The notes under the pieces were generated by a model. The model had not been told where the DNA came from and made no database searches. It saw only the letters and a program-made list of their open reading frames with translations. Below, in pieces: positions 9,789 through 18,401 of a stretch of DNA of 64,000 nucleotides. The stretch's first letter is position 1; each line of letters begins with the position of its first letter. This stretch comes from Leucothrix pacifica. Its GTDB lineage: Bacteria > Pseudomonadota > Gammaproteobacteria > Thiotrichales > Thiotrichaceae. Both the position numbers and the translations under genes were made by a program. The DNA lies in contig NZ_QGKM01000004.1 of the NCBI RefSeq assembly GCF_003172875.1, positions 124,001 to 188,000 of the forward strand, in the 5' to 3' direction.

Positions 9789-9859
9789 TTGATTGACGAG
9801 GCAAATGGCAGCGTTCACACTCGCTCTATTCTCACCGTCGTTTTGGGTATCATCACGTC

Positions 9860-11350
9860 ATGCCTCACACCAGCAAACTTTCACCACTGATGATTCAGGG
9901 CTGCACCTCTGATGCTGGCAAGTCCTATCTCGCTGCCGGATTCTGCCGCCTTTACGCTAATCGCGGTATTCGGGTCGCGCCTTTTAAAGCACAGAATATG
10001 TCGAATAATGCCGGCGTCACGCCAGACGGTGGTGAGATTGGCCGCGCACAATTACTGCAGGCACAAGCTGCCCGACTCTCCCCAAGCGTCTATATGAATC
10101 CAGTGTTGCTAAAGCCAGAAGCCGACTCGATGTCGCAGGTAATTTTACTCGGCAAGGCACAACCGCAACTCAAAGCCATTCCCTGGCAGGAACGCAAAGA
10201 TTATCTCTGGGAAACCGTTAAAAGTAGCCTGCAGAAAATGCAGAATGACTATGACCTGCTGATTATTGAAGGTGCCGGAAGCCCTGCTGAAATCAACCTG
10301 CGCTCCGGTGATATCGTCAATATGCGCATTGCGTTAGAAGCTCAGGCACAGGTACTGTTGACATCGGATATTGACCGTGGCGGATCATTCGCTCACTTGC
10401 TCGGCACCTGGCATTGCCTTGAACGTCACGAACAACAACGCATTGCCGGATTTCTGCTGAATAAATTTCGGGGTGATGCATCACTACTGGGAAATGCAAT
10501 GGAGTGGCTGGAGGGTAAAACGCAGATACCTACATTGGGTGTTATTCCTATGCTCAACCTACCACTGCCTACAGAGGATGCGTATTCTCAACAGGCCGGT
10601 GTATTGAATGGCTCAGACAGTGATTGCGTATCTATGACTGGGCAAGTCACCAGGATCGCCATTATCCGTACACCTTACATGTCAAATTTTGATGAGTTTG
10701 ATGCGCTCATTAATGAGCCGGATGTTCAGGTAGCGTTTGTCGATAAACCGACAGAACTAGCGGATGTGGTGGCAGTGATTATCCCCGGCTCTAAACATGT
10801 CAGTGTTGATTTGGAATTTCTAAAGCAAGGTGGTTTTGCTGCGCGGTTACATCAATTAGCGGCCCAAGGTGTGCAGATTCTGGGTGTATGTGGTGGCATG
10901 CAAATGCTGGGCAGGTCACTAAATGATCCACATAATCTGGAAGGCGGCTATACCAGTCAAGGCTTAGGATTACTGGCAATCGATACCACACTGGAAGCCG
11001 AGAAAACCACTCAGCAAACCACTGCTACCTTGGTCAATAGTGGCGCTCAGGTCACAGGCTATGAAATCCACCATGGAAAAACCAGCGCGGACAATGGCGT
11101 CAAACCCTACCTGAAGAACCAGCAAGAACTGGTGATAGGGTATGTGCAAGGCAATATTGCCGGCATGTATGCACATGGTTTATTTGATAATGCGGTCTAT
11201 CGACAGGAGTTTTTGCAGAAACTGGGGATTGAAGCGCAGGCTGGGGAGTGGAGCGAGCAAGTGGATGCTGCATTGGACACATTGGCGCTTCATTTGGAAA
11301 AACACTGCGATATGGCGGCGATTGATCGGGCGATTGGGCTACGAGGCTAA
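9860..11350 (+). CDS. cobQ: Cobyric acid synthase CobQ/CbiP
   Basis: An ATP- and glutamine-dependent amidase that amidates four side chains of adenosyl-cobyrinic acid a,c-diamide in cobalamin synthesis. Its 496 residues match the family. The N-terminal P-loop-like domain shows MIQGCTSDAGKS and PFKAQNMSNN. The C-terminal class I glutamine amidotransferase domain has the nucleophile in GVCGGMQMLG near residue 343 and a catalytic histidine region in YEIHHGKT. No other cobalamin gene and no cobalamin riboswitch-like leader is visible nearby, so the rest of the pathway must lie elsewhere or the cell salvages precursors. Confidence 0.95.
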   Translation: MPHTSKLSPLMIQGCTSDAGKSYLAAGFCRLYANRGIRVAPFKAQNMSNNAGVTPDGGEIGRAQLLQAQAARLSPSVYMNPVLLKPEADSMSQVILLGKAQPQLKAIPWQERKDYLWETVKSSLQKMQNDYDLLIIEGAGSPAEINLRSGDIVNMRIALEAQAQVLLTSDIDRGGSFAHLLGTWHCLERHEQQRIAGFLLNKFRGDASLLGNAMEWLEGKTQIPTLGVIPMLNLPLPTEDAYSQQAGVLNGSDSDCVSMTGQVTRIAIIRTPYMSNFDEFDALINEPDVQVAFVDKPTELADVVAVIIPGSKHVSVDLEFLKQGGFAARLHQLAAQGVQILGVCGGMQMLGRSLNDPHNLEGGYTSQGLGLLAIDTTLEAEKTTQQTTATLVNSGAQVTGYEIHHGKTSADNGVKPYLKNQQELVIGYVQGNIAGMYAHGLFDNAVYRQEFLQKLGIEAQAGEWSEQVDAALDTLALHLEKHCDMAAIDRAIGLRG

Positions 11351-11409
11351 AAAAGGCTGATATCCCGAGAGATATCTCAAAATATTAGCAGGCATAGTGC
11401 CCTAACTCA

Positions 11410-12021
11410 TCAAGCGTTGTTTTTGTCTGCCGAGTATGTCTCCACCTGTTGCATCAACTCTTCAACCTCACCATTTCGTACCTGCTCATAAATAGCCTGC
11501 ACTGAAAGACTCATACCAACCGACTCTAGCTCTACCACATCGTCCCAGTAATAATAGGAAGGCTGCCACCCCTGATTTCGGCGAAACACTTCAACCTCAA
11601 CCCGTTCTTGTTCAACCAAAACATATTCCTGTAGGCTCGGTAAGTTGATGTATTCAAGTCGCTTGATTTGCCGATCCAGCTGGTGAGTACCTTTAGATAA
11701 TACTTCAATGAGTATTAGTGGTGAATCTGTAGAATAGTCATCAATAAACTGATCATCGCAAACAACCGTTACATCAGGGTAGCGATAGTGATCTTTACTG
11801 GTTTTCACCAACAGGTCACTGCTAAAAGGACGACAATCTGTACCGCGCAAGTGAGTGACTAAACTAGTCAGCAAATTAGCGGTGATCTGGTTATGATTAA
11901 TACTCGCCCCAGCCATCGCATAGACAGAACCATCAGCAAACTCATGGCGAACTTCACTCTGGCGTTCTCCTTCGAGGTAGTCCTCTACGCTAAGTTGATT
12001 GTGCTGTTCTGCTAGTGGCAT
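11410..12021 (-). CDS. Uma2 family (DUF820) putative endonuclease
   Basis: A 203-residue protein with the Uma2 restriction-endonuclease-like layout: SVEDYLEGERQSEVRHEFADG near the N-terminus, an NHNQITANLLTSL helix, PDVTVVCDD, then LILIEVLSKGTHQLDRQIK with the acidic/lysine residues typical of PD-(D/E)XK folds, and YINLPSLQEYVLVEQ. Uma2 proteins occur in many copies in cyanobacteria and in some proteobacteria, and their role is not established. It stands alone with a long untranslated stretch upstream. Confidence 0.85.
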   Translation of the reverse strand: MPLAEQHNQLSVEDYLEGERQSEVRHEFADGSVYAMAGASINHNQITANLLTSLVTHLRGTDCRPFSSDLLVKTSKDHYRYPDVTVVCDDQFIDDYSTDSPLILIEVLSKGTHQLDRQIKRLEYINLPSLQEYVLVEQERVEVEVFRRNQGWQPSYYYWDDVVELESVGMSLSVQAIYEQVRNGEVEELMQQVETYSADKNNA

Positions 12022-12365
12022 GTCAGGCCCCTTGATTAAGTAATATATCTATATTAGAGATTAACTGAAAAAGAATAGCAAATGTGTCTACACAGCGAGT
12101 CTGAAGTACCCAATAAGCGCTGTACACCATAAGCACTTCATGACTAGAGTAGTTTAGACTTGAGTAAAATGCAGATCCATTTAAAGTAGATATCAGGAAA
12201 GTTGCACATAGGATGACATCATGAATCAGCATTACCGTTCTATCCGCAAAATTGACCCTGAGCACTGATAACCGAGGATGGTTATGAGAACCTGACCCAG
12301 TTTCCGTATGATAAGAAATTGATGGGAATGAGCTGATGCTAGCTCATGTTCCGTTAGCAGAGATC
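12022..12365. other. Intergenic stretch, no convincing gene
   Basis: About 340 nt between the Uma2 gene and selO. I see no RNA gene, no clear terminator and no convincing gene. A short plus-strand reading frame from 12221 encodes 15 codons, and the frame two bases over (12268-12336) reads as a protein-like tail ending in a TGA. These might be remnants of a lost gene, but there is too little to identify one. Confidence 0.4.
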
Positions 12366-14072
12366 TCACGACGAACAACTATAATGTGACACTCCACCTG
12401 CTTCAAAAAACTGTTCGGGCTTCAACCTATTGTACTTATCATCAACACCTTGTGACTGCTCTGCATAAGGCCGCGTCATAACCTCTTGTAGCTCACGAAT
12501 TAGCCCATAGTCTTGCTCTGCTGCTACCTTATAAGCAGGCGCAACAAACCACTCACGCAAACTGTACTTGGCATTGACGCTCTTCATCTGTCTGGATATT
12601 TCCTCAGGCGAACGGGAAGCAGCATTATTAATCAGCATTTTCCATTGTGTGAACCACTTAGCCCAACGCTCATCCAGCGCTGTCGATTCGGAGTAGAAGC
12701 TCTTTTTAAGTGGGATAATATCCTCAGGTAGTGCTGACAGTTCACGGAAGAACATCGTGTAATCGACCGTCGTTTTCATCATCAGCCTAAGTAGTTCATG
12801 GAATAGTGCTTCGTCGAAACTATCTAATCCCAGTTTAGACGCCCACATCTCATCCATCTTGCTTTGCATAACATCTGGAAAACCACGTTGAATATCATCA
12901 AGTTGCTGTAAAGCCTCGGGATGTGATTTCAGTAAAGGCCTCAAAGCTGTACAAAAACTCGCGAAATTACGTTCTGCTGCAGCCGGCTGGTTGAAGAAGC
13001 AGTAATGCTCTCCACCGCCTGTCCACGGCTGAAAATATGGATCAAACACCTCGCAGAATCCAAATGGGCCATAGTCCAGCGTAAAACCACCTGCGGCACA
13101 GTTGTCACTATTAAAGTTGCCCTGGCAATAACCAACCCGTATCCAATTCGCGACCAAGGAGGTCAGGCGATTGCGAAACTCACGTGCCAGCATCGCGACT
13201 TTTTCTGTCATAGGCAGCTGCTGGTCGATAACATCTGCGTACTCACGGTCAATAAGGTGCAGAACAATTTGCTCCAGCTCTGCCATCGCTTGTGGGTGAG
13301 CTTCACTTCGCGCACGGCGACCAAAGATTTCAAGCTGACCAACGCGGATAAAGGATGGCGCAACGCGTGTCGAGATAGCAACAGCTTCAGCAATAAGCAC
13401 ATCCGGATCTTGCTCGCGAGACCCTTCCGAGTACCACGGGCGTTTAACCGTTTCGGTCAATGATGCATACAAACACAGCGAGCGCGAGGTTGGCACACCT
13501 AGCGCATGCATGTGCTCCTGCGCTAAAAACTCACGCACGCTTGATCGCAATACAGCACGGCCATCTGCACCTCGAGAGTATGGCGTACGCCCGCTGCCTT
13601 TAAGCTGCATTTCCCAGCGTTGTCCGTCGATCATTGCTTCAAGCACTGAGATGGCACGACCGTCACCATACCCATTACCAGTTTTAAAGGGACACTGCTG
13701 AGTAAACTCTCTACCGTAAATAGACAGCGCGTAGCCAGTGGCCCAGCCTATCTGACGCATTGGTTCCGGCACATCTGAAAGATCACCGGAAAACAGTCTG
13801 ATGAAATCGTCGGACTGCGCTAAACTATCTGCGAGGCCCAATTCACTAAAGAAATTTTTGCTATGAGTGACGTATTCAGGATTTTCAATTGGCGAGGGAG
13901 TGACCGGCACATAATGACCAGAGTAGATTTGACGTGGCGAGTGATTGGCTCCGCTTAAATCCGCATCAGGGTCTGCAGTGAGTGTATCCATTAGCGAGTA
14001 ATCTGCCAAAGCGGCAAGATCACTCAGCGTTTCCAGCGGCTGCTTTGGTTTTGTATCCGTCGTTTGTGTCAT
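12366..14072 (-). CDS. selO: Protein adenylyltransferase SelO (YdiU)
   Basis: A pseudokinase-fold enzyme that transfers AMP from ATP to Ser/Thr/Tyr residues of proteins in redox homeostasis. Recognisable features: [14 protein letters not shown], the [14 protein letters not shown] block, an [13 protein letters not shown] loop, [19 protein letters not shown], and the [21 protein letters not shown] metal-binding region. The 568-residue product is slightly longer than E. coli YdiU. It ends in Cys-Ser-Ser, and that antepenultimate cysteine occupies the place of the selenocysteine in animal SelO. A GGGAATC-like ribosome site precedes the ATG. Confidence 0.94.
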   Translation of the reverse strand: MTQTTDTKPKQPLETLSDLAALADYSLMDTLTADPDADLSGANHSPRQIYSGHYVPVTPSPIENPEYVTHSKNFFSELGLADSLAQSDDFIRLFSGDLSDVPEPMRQIGWATGYALSIYGREFTQQCPFKTGNGYGDGRAISVLEAMIDGQRWEMQLKGSGRTPYSRGADGRAVLRSSVREFLAQEHMHALGVPTSRSLCLYASLTETVKRPWYSEGSREQDPDVLIAEAVAISTRVAPSFIRVGQLEIFGRRARSEAHPQAMAELEQIVLHLIDREYADVIDQQLPMTEKVAMLAREFRNRLTSLVANWIRVGYCQGNFNSDNCAAGGFTLDYGPFGFCEVFDPYFQPWTGGGEHYCFFNQPAAAERNFASFCTALRPLLKSHPEALQQLDDIQRGFPDVMQSKMDEMWASKLGLDSFDEALFHELLRLMMKTTVDYTMFFRELSALPEDIIPLKKSFYSESTALDERWAKWFTQWKMLINNAASRSPEEISRQMKSVNAKYSLREWFVAPAYKVAAEQDYGLIRELQEVMTRPYAEQSQGVDDKYNRLKPEQFFEAGGVSHYSCSS

Positions 14073-14149
14073 GCGCAGTGATTCCCTTTTCTAGCAGCTT
14101 GGTTTGAGACTGAAGCTTGAATTGATCAATGTATCTGCCTGCTCCTATC

Positions 14150-15295
14150 CTAATGTCTAAGACGAGCAGCAAACTCATCAAGCCTACGACAACCCAGTTG
14201 ACTCATATTGTTTCTAAGGTCGTTACTCAGTATCTCAATAACATGATTGCCACCGGCATGACCGAGCGCAGCAACGCCATACATAAACGGTCGTCCCAGC
14301 AATACAAAATCCGCTCCCAAAGCGATGGCGCGGATAATATCCAGACCGGTTCGTACACCACTATCGAACAGCACTTTGATATCATCGCCAACAGCTGCTT
14401 TTATCTCCGGCAATACATGCAATGAAGCGGGCACACCATCACATTGACGTCCACCATGATTGGACACCACAACACCATCCAGCCCAGCTGCAACCGCCAT
14501 TTTTGCCTGCTCCACATCCAGAATGCCTTTAAGCACAATTGGCCCGTCCCACTCATCACGAACCAGCTTCAGATAATCCCAATCCAGTGAACCACCTAGC
14601 TCCTTTACCATAAAAGCGGTCATGTTTTGCATGTCTTTGGCATCCAGATACTTTTCCAGACCACGAAATGCAGGCTGACCATAGCGTAATGTTTCCATTG
14701 TCCAACGAGGCCGCATTGCTGAATGAAACACGGTGCGTAAACCCGTCTTTGGTGGCACGGTGACGCCCGCTCGGGTCTGACGTTCACGGGTGCTCCCGGT
14801 CGGTACATCCGCTGTAACAACAAGTGTTGTGAAGCCATTATCTTTGGCGCGCTTTAAGATATCTTTGCGCAGAGCTTCCCGACGTGGTGGATAGAGCTGA
14901 AACCACCCCATACCATCAACTAAAGGGGCAATGCTTTCTGGTGCTTCTGTGGCCACTGTACTTAAGGTGTAAGGAATACGGTATTGCGCGGCAGATTTGG
15001 CCAGAATCTTCTCGGCAGCAGGCCACATTAATCCTGTCAATCCAACCGGAGCGACGCCAAATGGCAAGTCATAGTCCACACCAAATAATGACGTTTTCGT
15101 CTCCGGCTCAAACACACCCTGCATAAATTTAGGCGTCAGAATCACATCAGAAAATGCAGCACGATTACGAGGTACGCAATCCTCAACCCCCGTTCCGCTA
15201 TCTAAATATTCCCATGCAAAATGTGGAATACGGCGCTTTGCTTTGTATTCTAAATCAGAAATTGCGGGGTATTTATTGTGAAGTTGCTGGCTCAC
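14150..15295 (-). CDS. FMN-dependent alpha-hydroxy-acid dehydrogenase (LldD-like)
   Basis: A 381-residue flavoenzyme of the L-lactate dehydrogenase/glycolate oxidase/mandelate dehydrogenase family. Visible motifs: the N-terminal YPAISDLEYKAKRRIPHFAW helix, PFGVAPVGLTGL, the GWFQLYPPR loop, VVTADVPTGSTRERQ, the lysine segment PIVLKGIL, and the active-site SNHGGRQCDG. DSGVRTGLD and LGRPFMYG complete the barrel. It starts with GTG at 15295, preceded by GAGGAG. It probably oxidises a 2-hydroxy acid and passes electrons to quinone or oxygen. Lactate is only one candidate substrate. Confidence 0.9.
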   Translation of the reverse strand: MSQQLHNKYPAISDLEYKAKRRIPHFAWEYLDSGTGVEDCVPRNRAAFSDVILTPKFMQGVFEPETKTSLFGVDYDLPFGVAPVGLTGLMWPAAEKILAKSAAQYRIPYTLSTVATEAPESIAPLVDGMGWFQLYPPRREALRKDILKRAKDNGFTTLVVTADVPTGSTRERQTRAGVTVPPKTGLRTVFHSAMRPRWTMETLRYGQPAFRGLEKYLDAKDMQNMTAFMVKELGGSLDWDYLKLVRDEWDGPIVLKGILDVEQAKMAVAAGLDGVVVSNHGGRQCDGVPASLHVLPEIKAAVGDDIKVLFDSGVRTGLDIIRAIALGADFVLLGRPFMYGVAALGHAGGNHVIEILSNDLRNNMSQLGCRRLDEFAARLRH

Positions 15296-15322
15296 GGATG
15301 TGCTCTCCTCAGTAAAGTAAAA

Positions 15323-16540
15323 CTATCGTCTGGGTTTTAGTCTTACGTAAGAGCGCGTCAGTGTATCCTGCAGTAATTCAGAACGCCACCAAGATAATAT
15401 CAAGTTAATCCAGAGCACGAGTTTAAATGCCATACAGCAGAATGTTGTGACCACACTTCGCCAGGTCGCGTGGATAAAATTAATCCTGTCCCCTCGCCGC
15501 GAAATCACTTCCAAACCAATAATGCGTTTACCCAGCGTTCCCTGATGTCGCGAACTTTCCTGCACGGGAATGATGATCAGGACATAGAGCAATATCCACC
15601 AGAAAATGGCGGTAAAGCTCTCTTCATCAGCTCCCCAGTTGGCCGCGATGGAGTCAACAAACATCGCCACTAAAATCAACACGATCATATCAATACTGAA
15701 CGCCATGGCACGCCGATAGTAATACAACTCCCGCTTTTGCTTGCCGCCTTTTATCGGACGATCCGCTTCCTCTAGATATGGAAATACCGCGTCTAACATG
15801 CTTCGGTTGTATTGATAATCATACTGCTGCCACTTTTTGTCCCAATGAAATAAACCATTGAGATAGTTAATGACAGGTCTTTTGATGAACAAGTTTTTAC
15901 TCTGCAAAGAAGACTGGTTCACCTCAGCAATCACTTCAAACACTTTATCCGCAGTGGCTTTCCGAAACTCCAGATCACGCATGGATGGCAAAGATTCAAT
16001 AAATCGCCAGGAATCAATATCGTTGGCTTGCTTGATGGATTTAATAATGGCATTAACTTGCGTGTAGAGCGATTCCCAGTCTTTACCGAAGCTTTCTTCT
16101 TGCTGGCTGATTTCAGCGAGTAAGGCTTGATCTTCTTCGCTGAGTGTTGGTACCTCCTCAAGTAACCAAGCGTCGGCATTATCGGTATCGGAAGCCTCTA
16201 ACACGAATGACTCAGATGCTTCGGCTATTTGGGCGCCCTCAAGTCCAAAGGCATCGTCCTTAGCTATACTATCTTTGGGTATGCCATTCTTGGCTACATC
16301 AATCTCGGTTTCCGGTTCAGTTTGTTGCGTCGGCTTACCTTCCTCTGTCATCCAAGGGGTATCATCTTTAACAAACTCAACCGGTCCCCACATCAGCGCA
16401 TTTTTATAAGCCCTGTGCAACTGCTGAAAACCATCGGGATCCTCATCCGGTCTACATTGTTTAAGCAATTTTGCATATGCGATTTTGATGGTTTTCTTAT
16501 CAGAATCAGGCTCGATGCCCAGTATTTCCCAGCAATTCAT
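15323..16540 (-). CDS. J-domain protein fused to an RDD membrane domain (DjlC-like HscC partner)
   Basis: A 405-residue protein. Residues 1-50 form a divergent J domain (MNCWEILGIEPDSDKKTIK, then CRPDEDPDGFQQLHRAY), in which RPDEDP stands where canonical J domains have HPD. A long acidic linker follows. Residues 275-400 are an RDD membrane domain with an RRAMAFSIDM start, two or three helices, and GTLGKRIIGLEV. The ATG overlaps the hscC stop by one base, so the two are translationally coupled. E. coli hscC is likewise linked to a J-domain gene (djlC). The RDD domain would place this cochaperone at the membrane. Confidence 0.82.
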   Translation of the reverse strand: MNCWEILGIEPDSDKKTIKIAYAKLLKQCRPDEDPDGFQQLHRAYKNALMWGPVEFVKDDTPWMTEEGKPTQQTEPETEIDVAKNGIPKDSIAKDDAFGLEGAQIAEASESFVLEASDTDNADAWLLEEVPTLSEEDQALLAEISQQEESFGKDWESLYTQVNAIIKSIKQANDIDSWRFIESLPSMRDLEFRKATADKVFEVIAEVNQSSLQSKNLFIKRPVINYLNGLFHWDKKWQQYDYQYNRSMLDAVFPYLEEADRPIKGGKQKRELYYYRRAMAFSIDMIVLILVAMFVDSIAANWGADEESFTAIFWWILLYVLIIIPVQESSRHQGTLGKRIIGLEVISRRGDRINFIHATWRSVVTTFCCMAFKLVLWINLILSWWRSELLQDTLTRSYVRLKPRR

Positions 16541-18240
16541 CAGAATAAACGATCCTGTTCTAAGCTATCCAGAAATTCAGCAAAATCAAGCTGTGCCTGT
16601 TCGATATCACGCACATTTTGTTTCTCTAAAATTTCTTCAAACCAGCGCAAATTCCCCTGAATCATCTGACGCTGCTCAGCCAACCTGCTTTCAAACAAAC
16701 GCTCAGCCCGGGCAATCAATAGCTGATTGGTCTCCTGCTCACGCGGATGGAATTTCAGCAGTGCCAACTTTTTCCGCGACTCTGCCAACGCTTGCTCACT
16801 CAGCTCACCCGGTGCATTTTGAATCATTTTGTAATAGGTTTCGCCCGTGCTTAGTACTTTAATATCCACTTCCAGCAAACCATTCATATCATAGCTAAAC
16901 CTGACTTCAGCACCCTCTTGGCCTTTCTTATTTTTAGGCACAGCAACCGTGATTGAACCAAGCGCAATATTATTTTTCACCAAGCGGCTTTCACCTTGGT
17001 AGATATTAAATTCCAGCTCTTTCTGATTATTATGCACCGTAAAAAAACTCGACACGCGACTGGCCGGAATCACTGAATTGCGTTCTAAAATCGGACTAAA
17101 TAAATCTCCCTGGGTGCCGCTAATGTCCGCATCATTAATAATGCCAGTGCCAAGGGTATATGGGCACACGTCTGTTAGCACCACATCATCCAACGCCTGA
17201 TCACGCGCTTTTAAACCGGCCTGAATACCTGCCCCCATCGCGACCACTAAGTCAGGGTCAAGGTTAGCCATCGGCAGGCGTCGGAACATCCGCGCAACAA
17301 TAGAACGTAAACTCTGCATGCGAGTTGCACCACCAACCAGAATCACTTCATCCAAATCAGCCGGACAAATATTGGCATCGCGCAAGGTTGTTTCAATCGG
17401 TTGTTGCAGTCTTGACAGCAGTACATCGCTAATCTTGGCAAACTGCTCACGGCTAATCGTCACCGTTTCATAGTTACTTTCCAAAATCGGCTCAACAACC
17501 ACTTTTTCAACGGCATTTAACTCACGCTTCACCCGTTCCATCTGTATCTGGATCTTCTGCAAATCCTGAGGCTTTGTCTTTTTGCGGGTGGTTTTTATCT
17601 GTTCCAGATAATGATCAACAAGCAGTTCGAGGAAATCTTCTCCGCCTAAAAAATTATCACCAGATGACGCATGTACTTCAAGCACGCCAGAGAAATACTC
17701 CATGATCGACACATCAAAAGTGCCACCACCGAGGTCGAGCACCATAAACTGGGAGTGCTCGGGTTTTTCATGCAAACCATAAGCGATAGCAGCAGCCGTT
17801 GGCTCATTGACTAAGCGCTCCACATACAGTCCAGCCATTTCACCGGCCTGCTTGGTCGCTTTACGCTGCGTGTCATTAAAATAAGCAGGCACACTAATGA
17901 CGGCCTGTGTAATGGTCTCACTCAAGTGTTTCTCGGCATCTTCTTTGAGGCGTTTTAGCACAAAACTGGATAACTCCACTGCGCTGTAGTCTTTCCCCTG
18001 CAGACGAATCACTTTGTGCGTTCCCATGTAGCGTTTAAATACCTGTGCAGTTGCTTGCGGGTGCGTCACTGCTCGCTCACGCCCGACTTTGCCAACGTGC
18101 ACCTGATTGTCTTGGTCGATATAAATTGCCGATGGGGTTAAGAAATCACCCAAGGCATTGGGAATCAGCTCAACAGTACCGTCTCGCCACACGGCACAAG
18201 CACTGTTGGTCGTCCCCAAGTCAATTCCTAAAATTGTCAT
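16540..18240 (-). CDS. hscC: Hsp70-family chaperone HscC
   Basis: A specialised Hsp70 of 566 residues, shorter than DnaK. The ATPase domain shows GIDLGTTNSACAVW, the VISVPAYFNDTQRKAT segment, NEPTAAAIAYG, VLDLGGGTFDVS and VILVGGATRMQS. The substrate-binding domain begins near residue 365 (DVCPYTLG) and the helical lid is abbreviated. In E. coli HscC works with its own J-domain partners. Here the next gene encodes one, with a one-base overlap. Confidence 0.93.
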   Translation of the reverse strand: MTILGIDLGTTNSACAVWRDGTVELIPNALGDFLTPSAIYIDQDNQVHVGKVGRERAVTHPQATAQVFKRYMGTHKVIRLQGKDYSAVELSSFVLKRLKEDAEKHLSETITQAVISVPAYFNDTQRKATKQAGEMAGLYVERLVNEPTAAAIAYGLHEKPEHSQFMVLDLGGGTFDVSIMEYFSGVLEVHASSGDNFLGGEDFLELLVDHYLEQIKTTRKKTKPQDLQKIQIQMERVKRELNAVEKVVVEPILESNYETVTISREQFAKISDVLLSRLQQPIETTLRDANICPADLDEVILVGGATRMQSLRSIVARMFRRLPMANLDPDLVVAMGAGIQAGLKARDQALDDVVLTDVCPYTLGTGIINDADISGTQGDLFSPILERNSVIPASRVSSFFTVHNNQKELEFNIYQGESRLVKNNIALGSITVAVPKNKKGQEGAEVRFSYDMNGLLEVDIKVLSTGETYYKMIQNAPGELSEQALAESRKKLALLKFHPREQETNQLLIARAERLFESRLAEQRQMIQGNLRWFEEILEKQNVRDIEQAQLDFAEFLDSLEQDRLF

Positions 18241-18360
18241 TATTATTCACTTTGAGGGTGTTTATTACGTGCTAGAAGTATAGCAAAAGTATCGCTGTTT
18301 GCTGGTGAATCTACTGAAAAACACTAACCGTAGGTCGGTAAGCTAGTGTGGTGCTAGCTT

Positions 18361-18399
18361 AAAAAAGCGGGCCGCTGGCATTGCTGCGAGCGACCCTTT
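18361..18399 (-). terminator. Rho-independent terminator downstream of the PcfJ-like gene
   Basis: Read on the minus strand, GGGTCGCT pairs with AGCGGCCC (8 bp with one G-U pair) around a 12-nt loop. GC and TTTTTT follow. It lies immediately after the PcfJ-like stop codon at 18402-18404, which separates that gene from hscC. Confidence 0.8.
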
Positions 18400-18401
18400 G
18401 A

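Noticed and set aside
9729-9859. Cobalamin riboswitch ahead of cobQ
   Set aside because: The 131-nt gap is mostly taken up by a terminator. I cannot find a B12-box-like segment.
12023-12265. 80-codon minus-strand frame upstream of the Uma2 gene
   Set aside because: No recognisable domain, no ribosome site and an odd composition. It directly abuts the Uma2 start only by chance of the reading frame.
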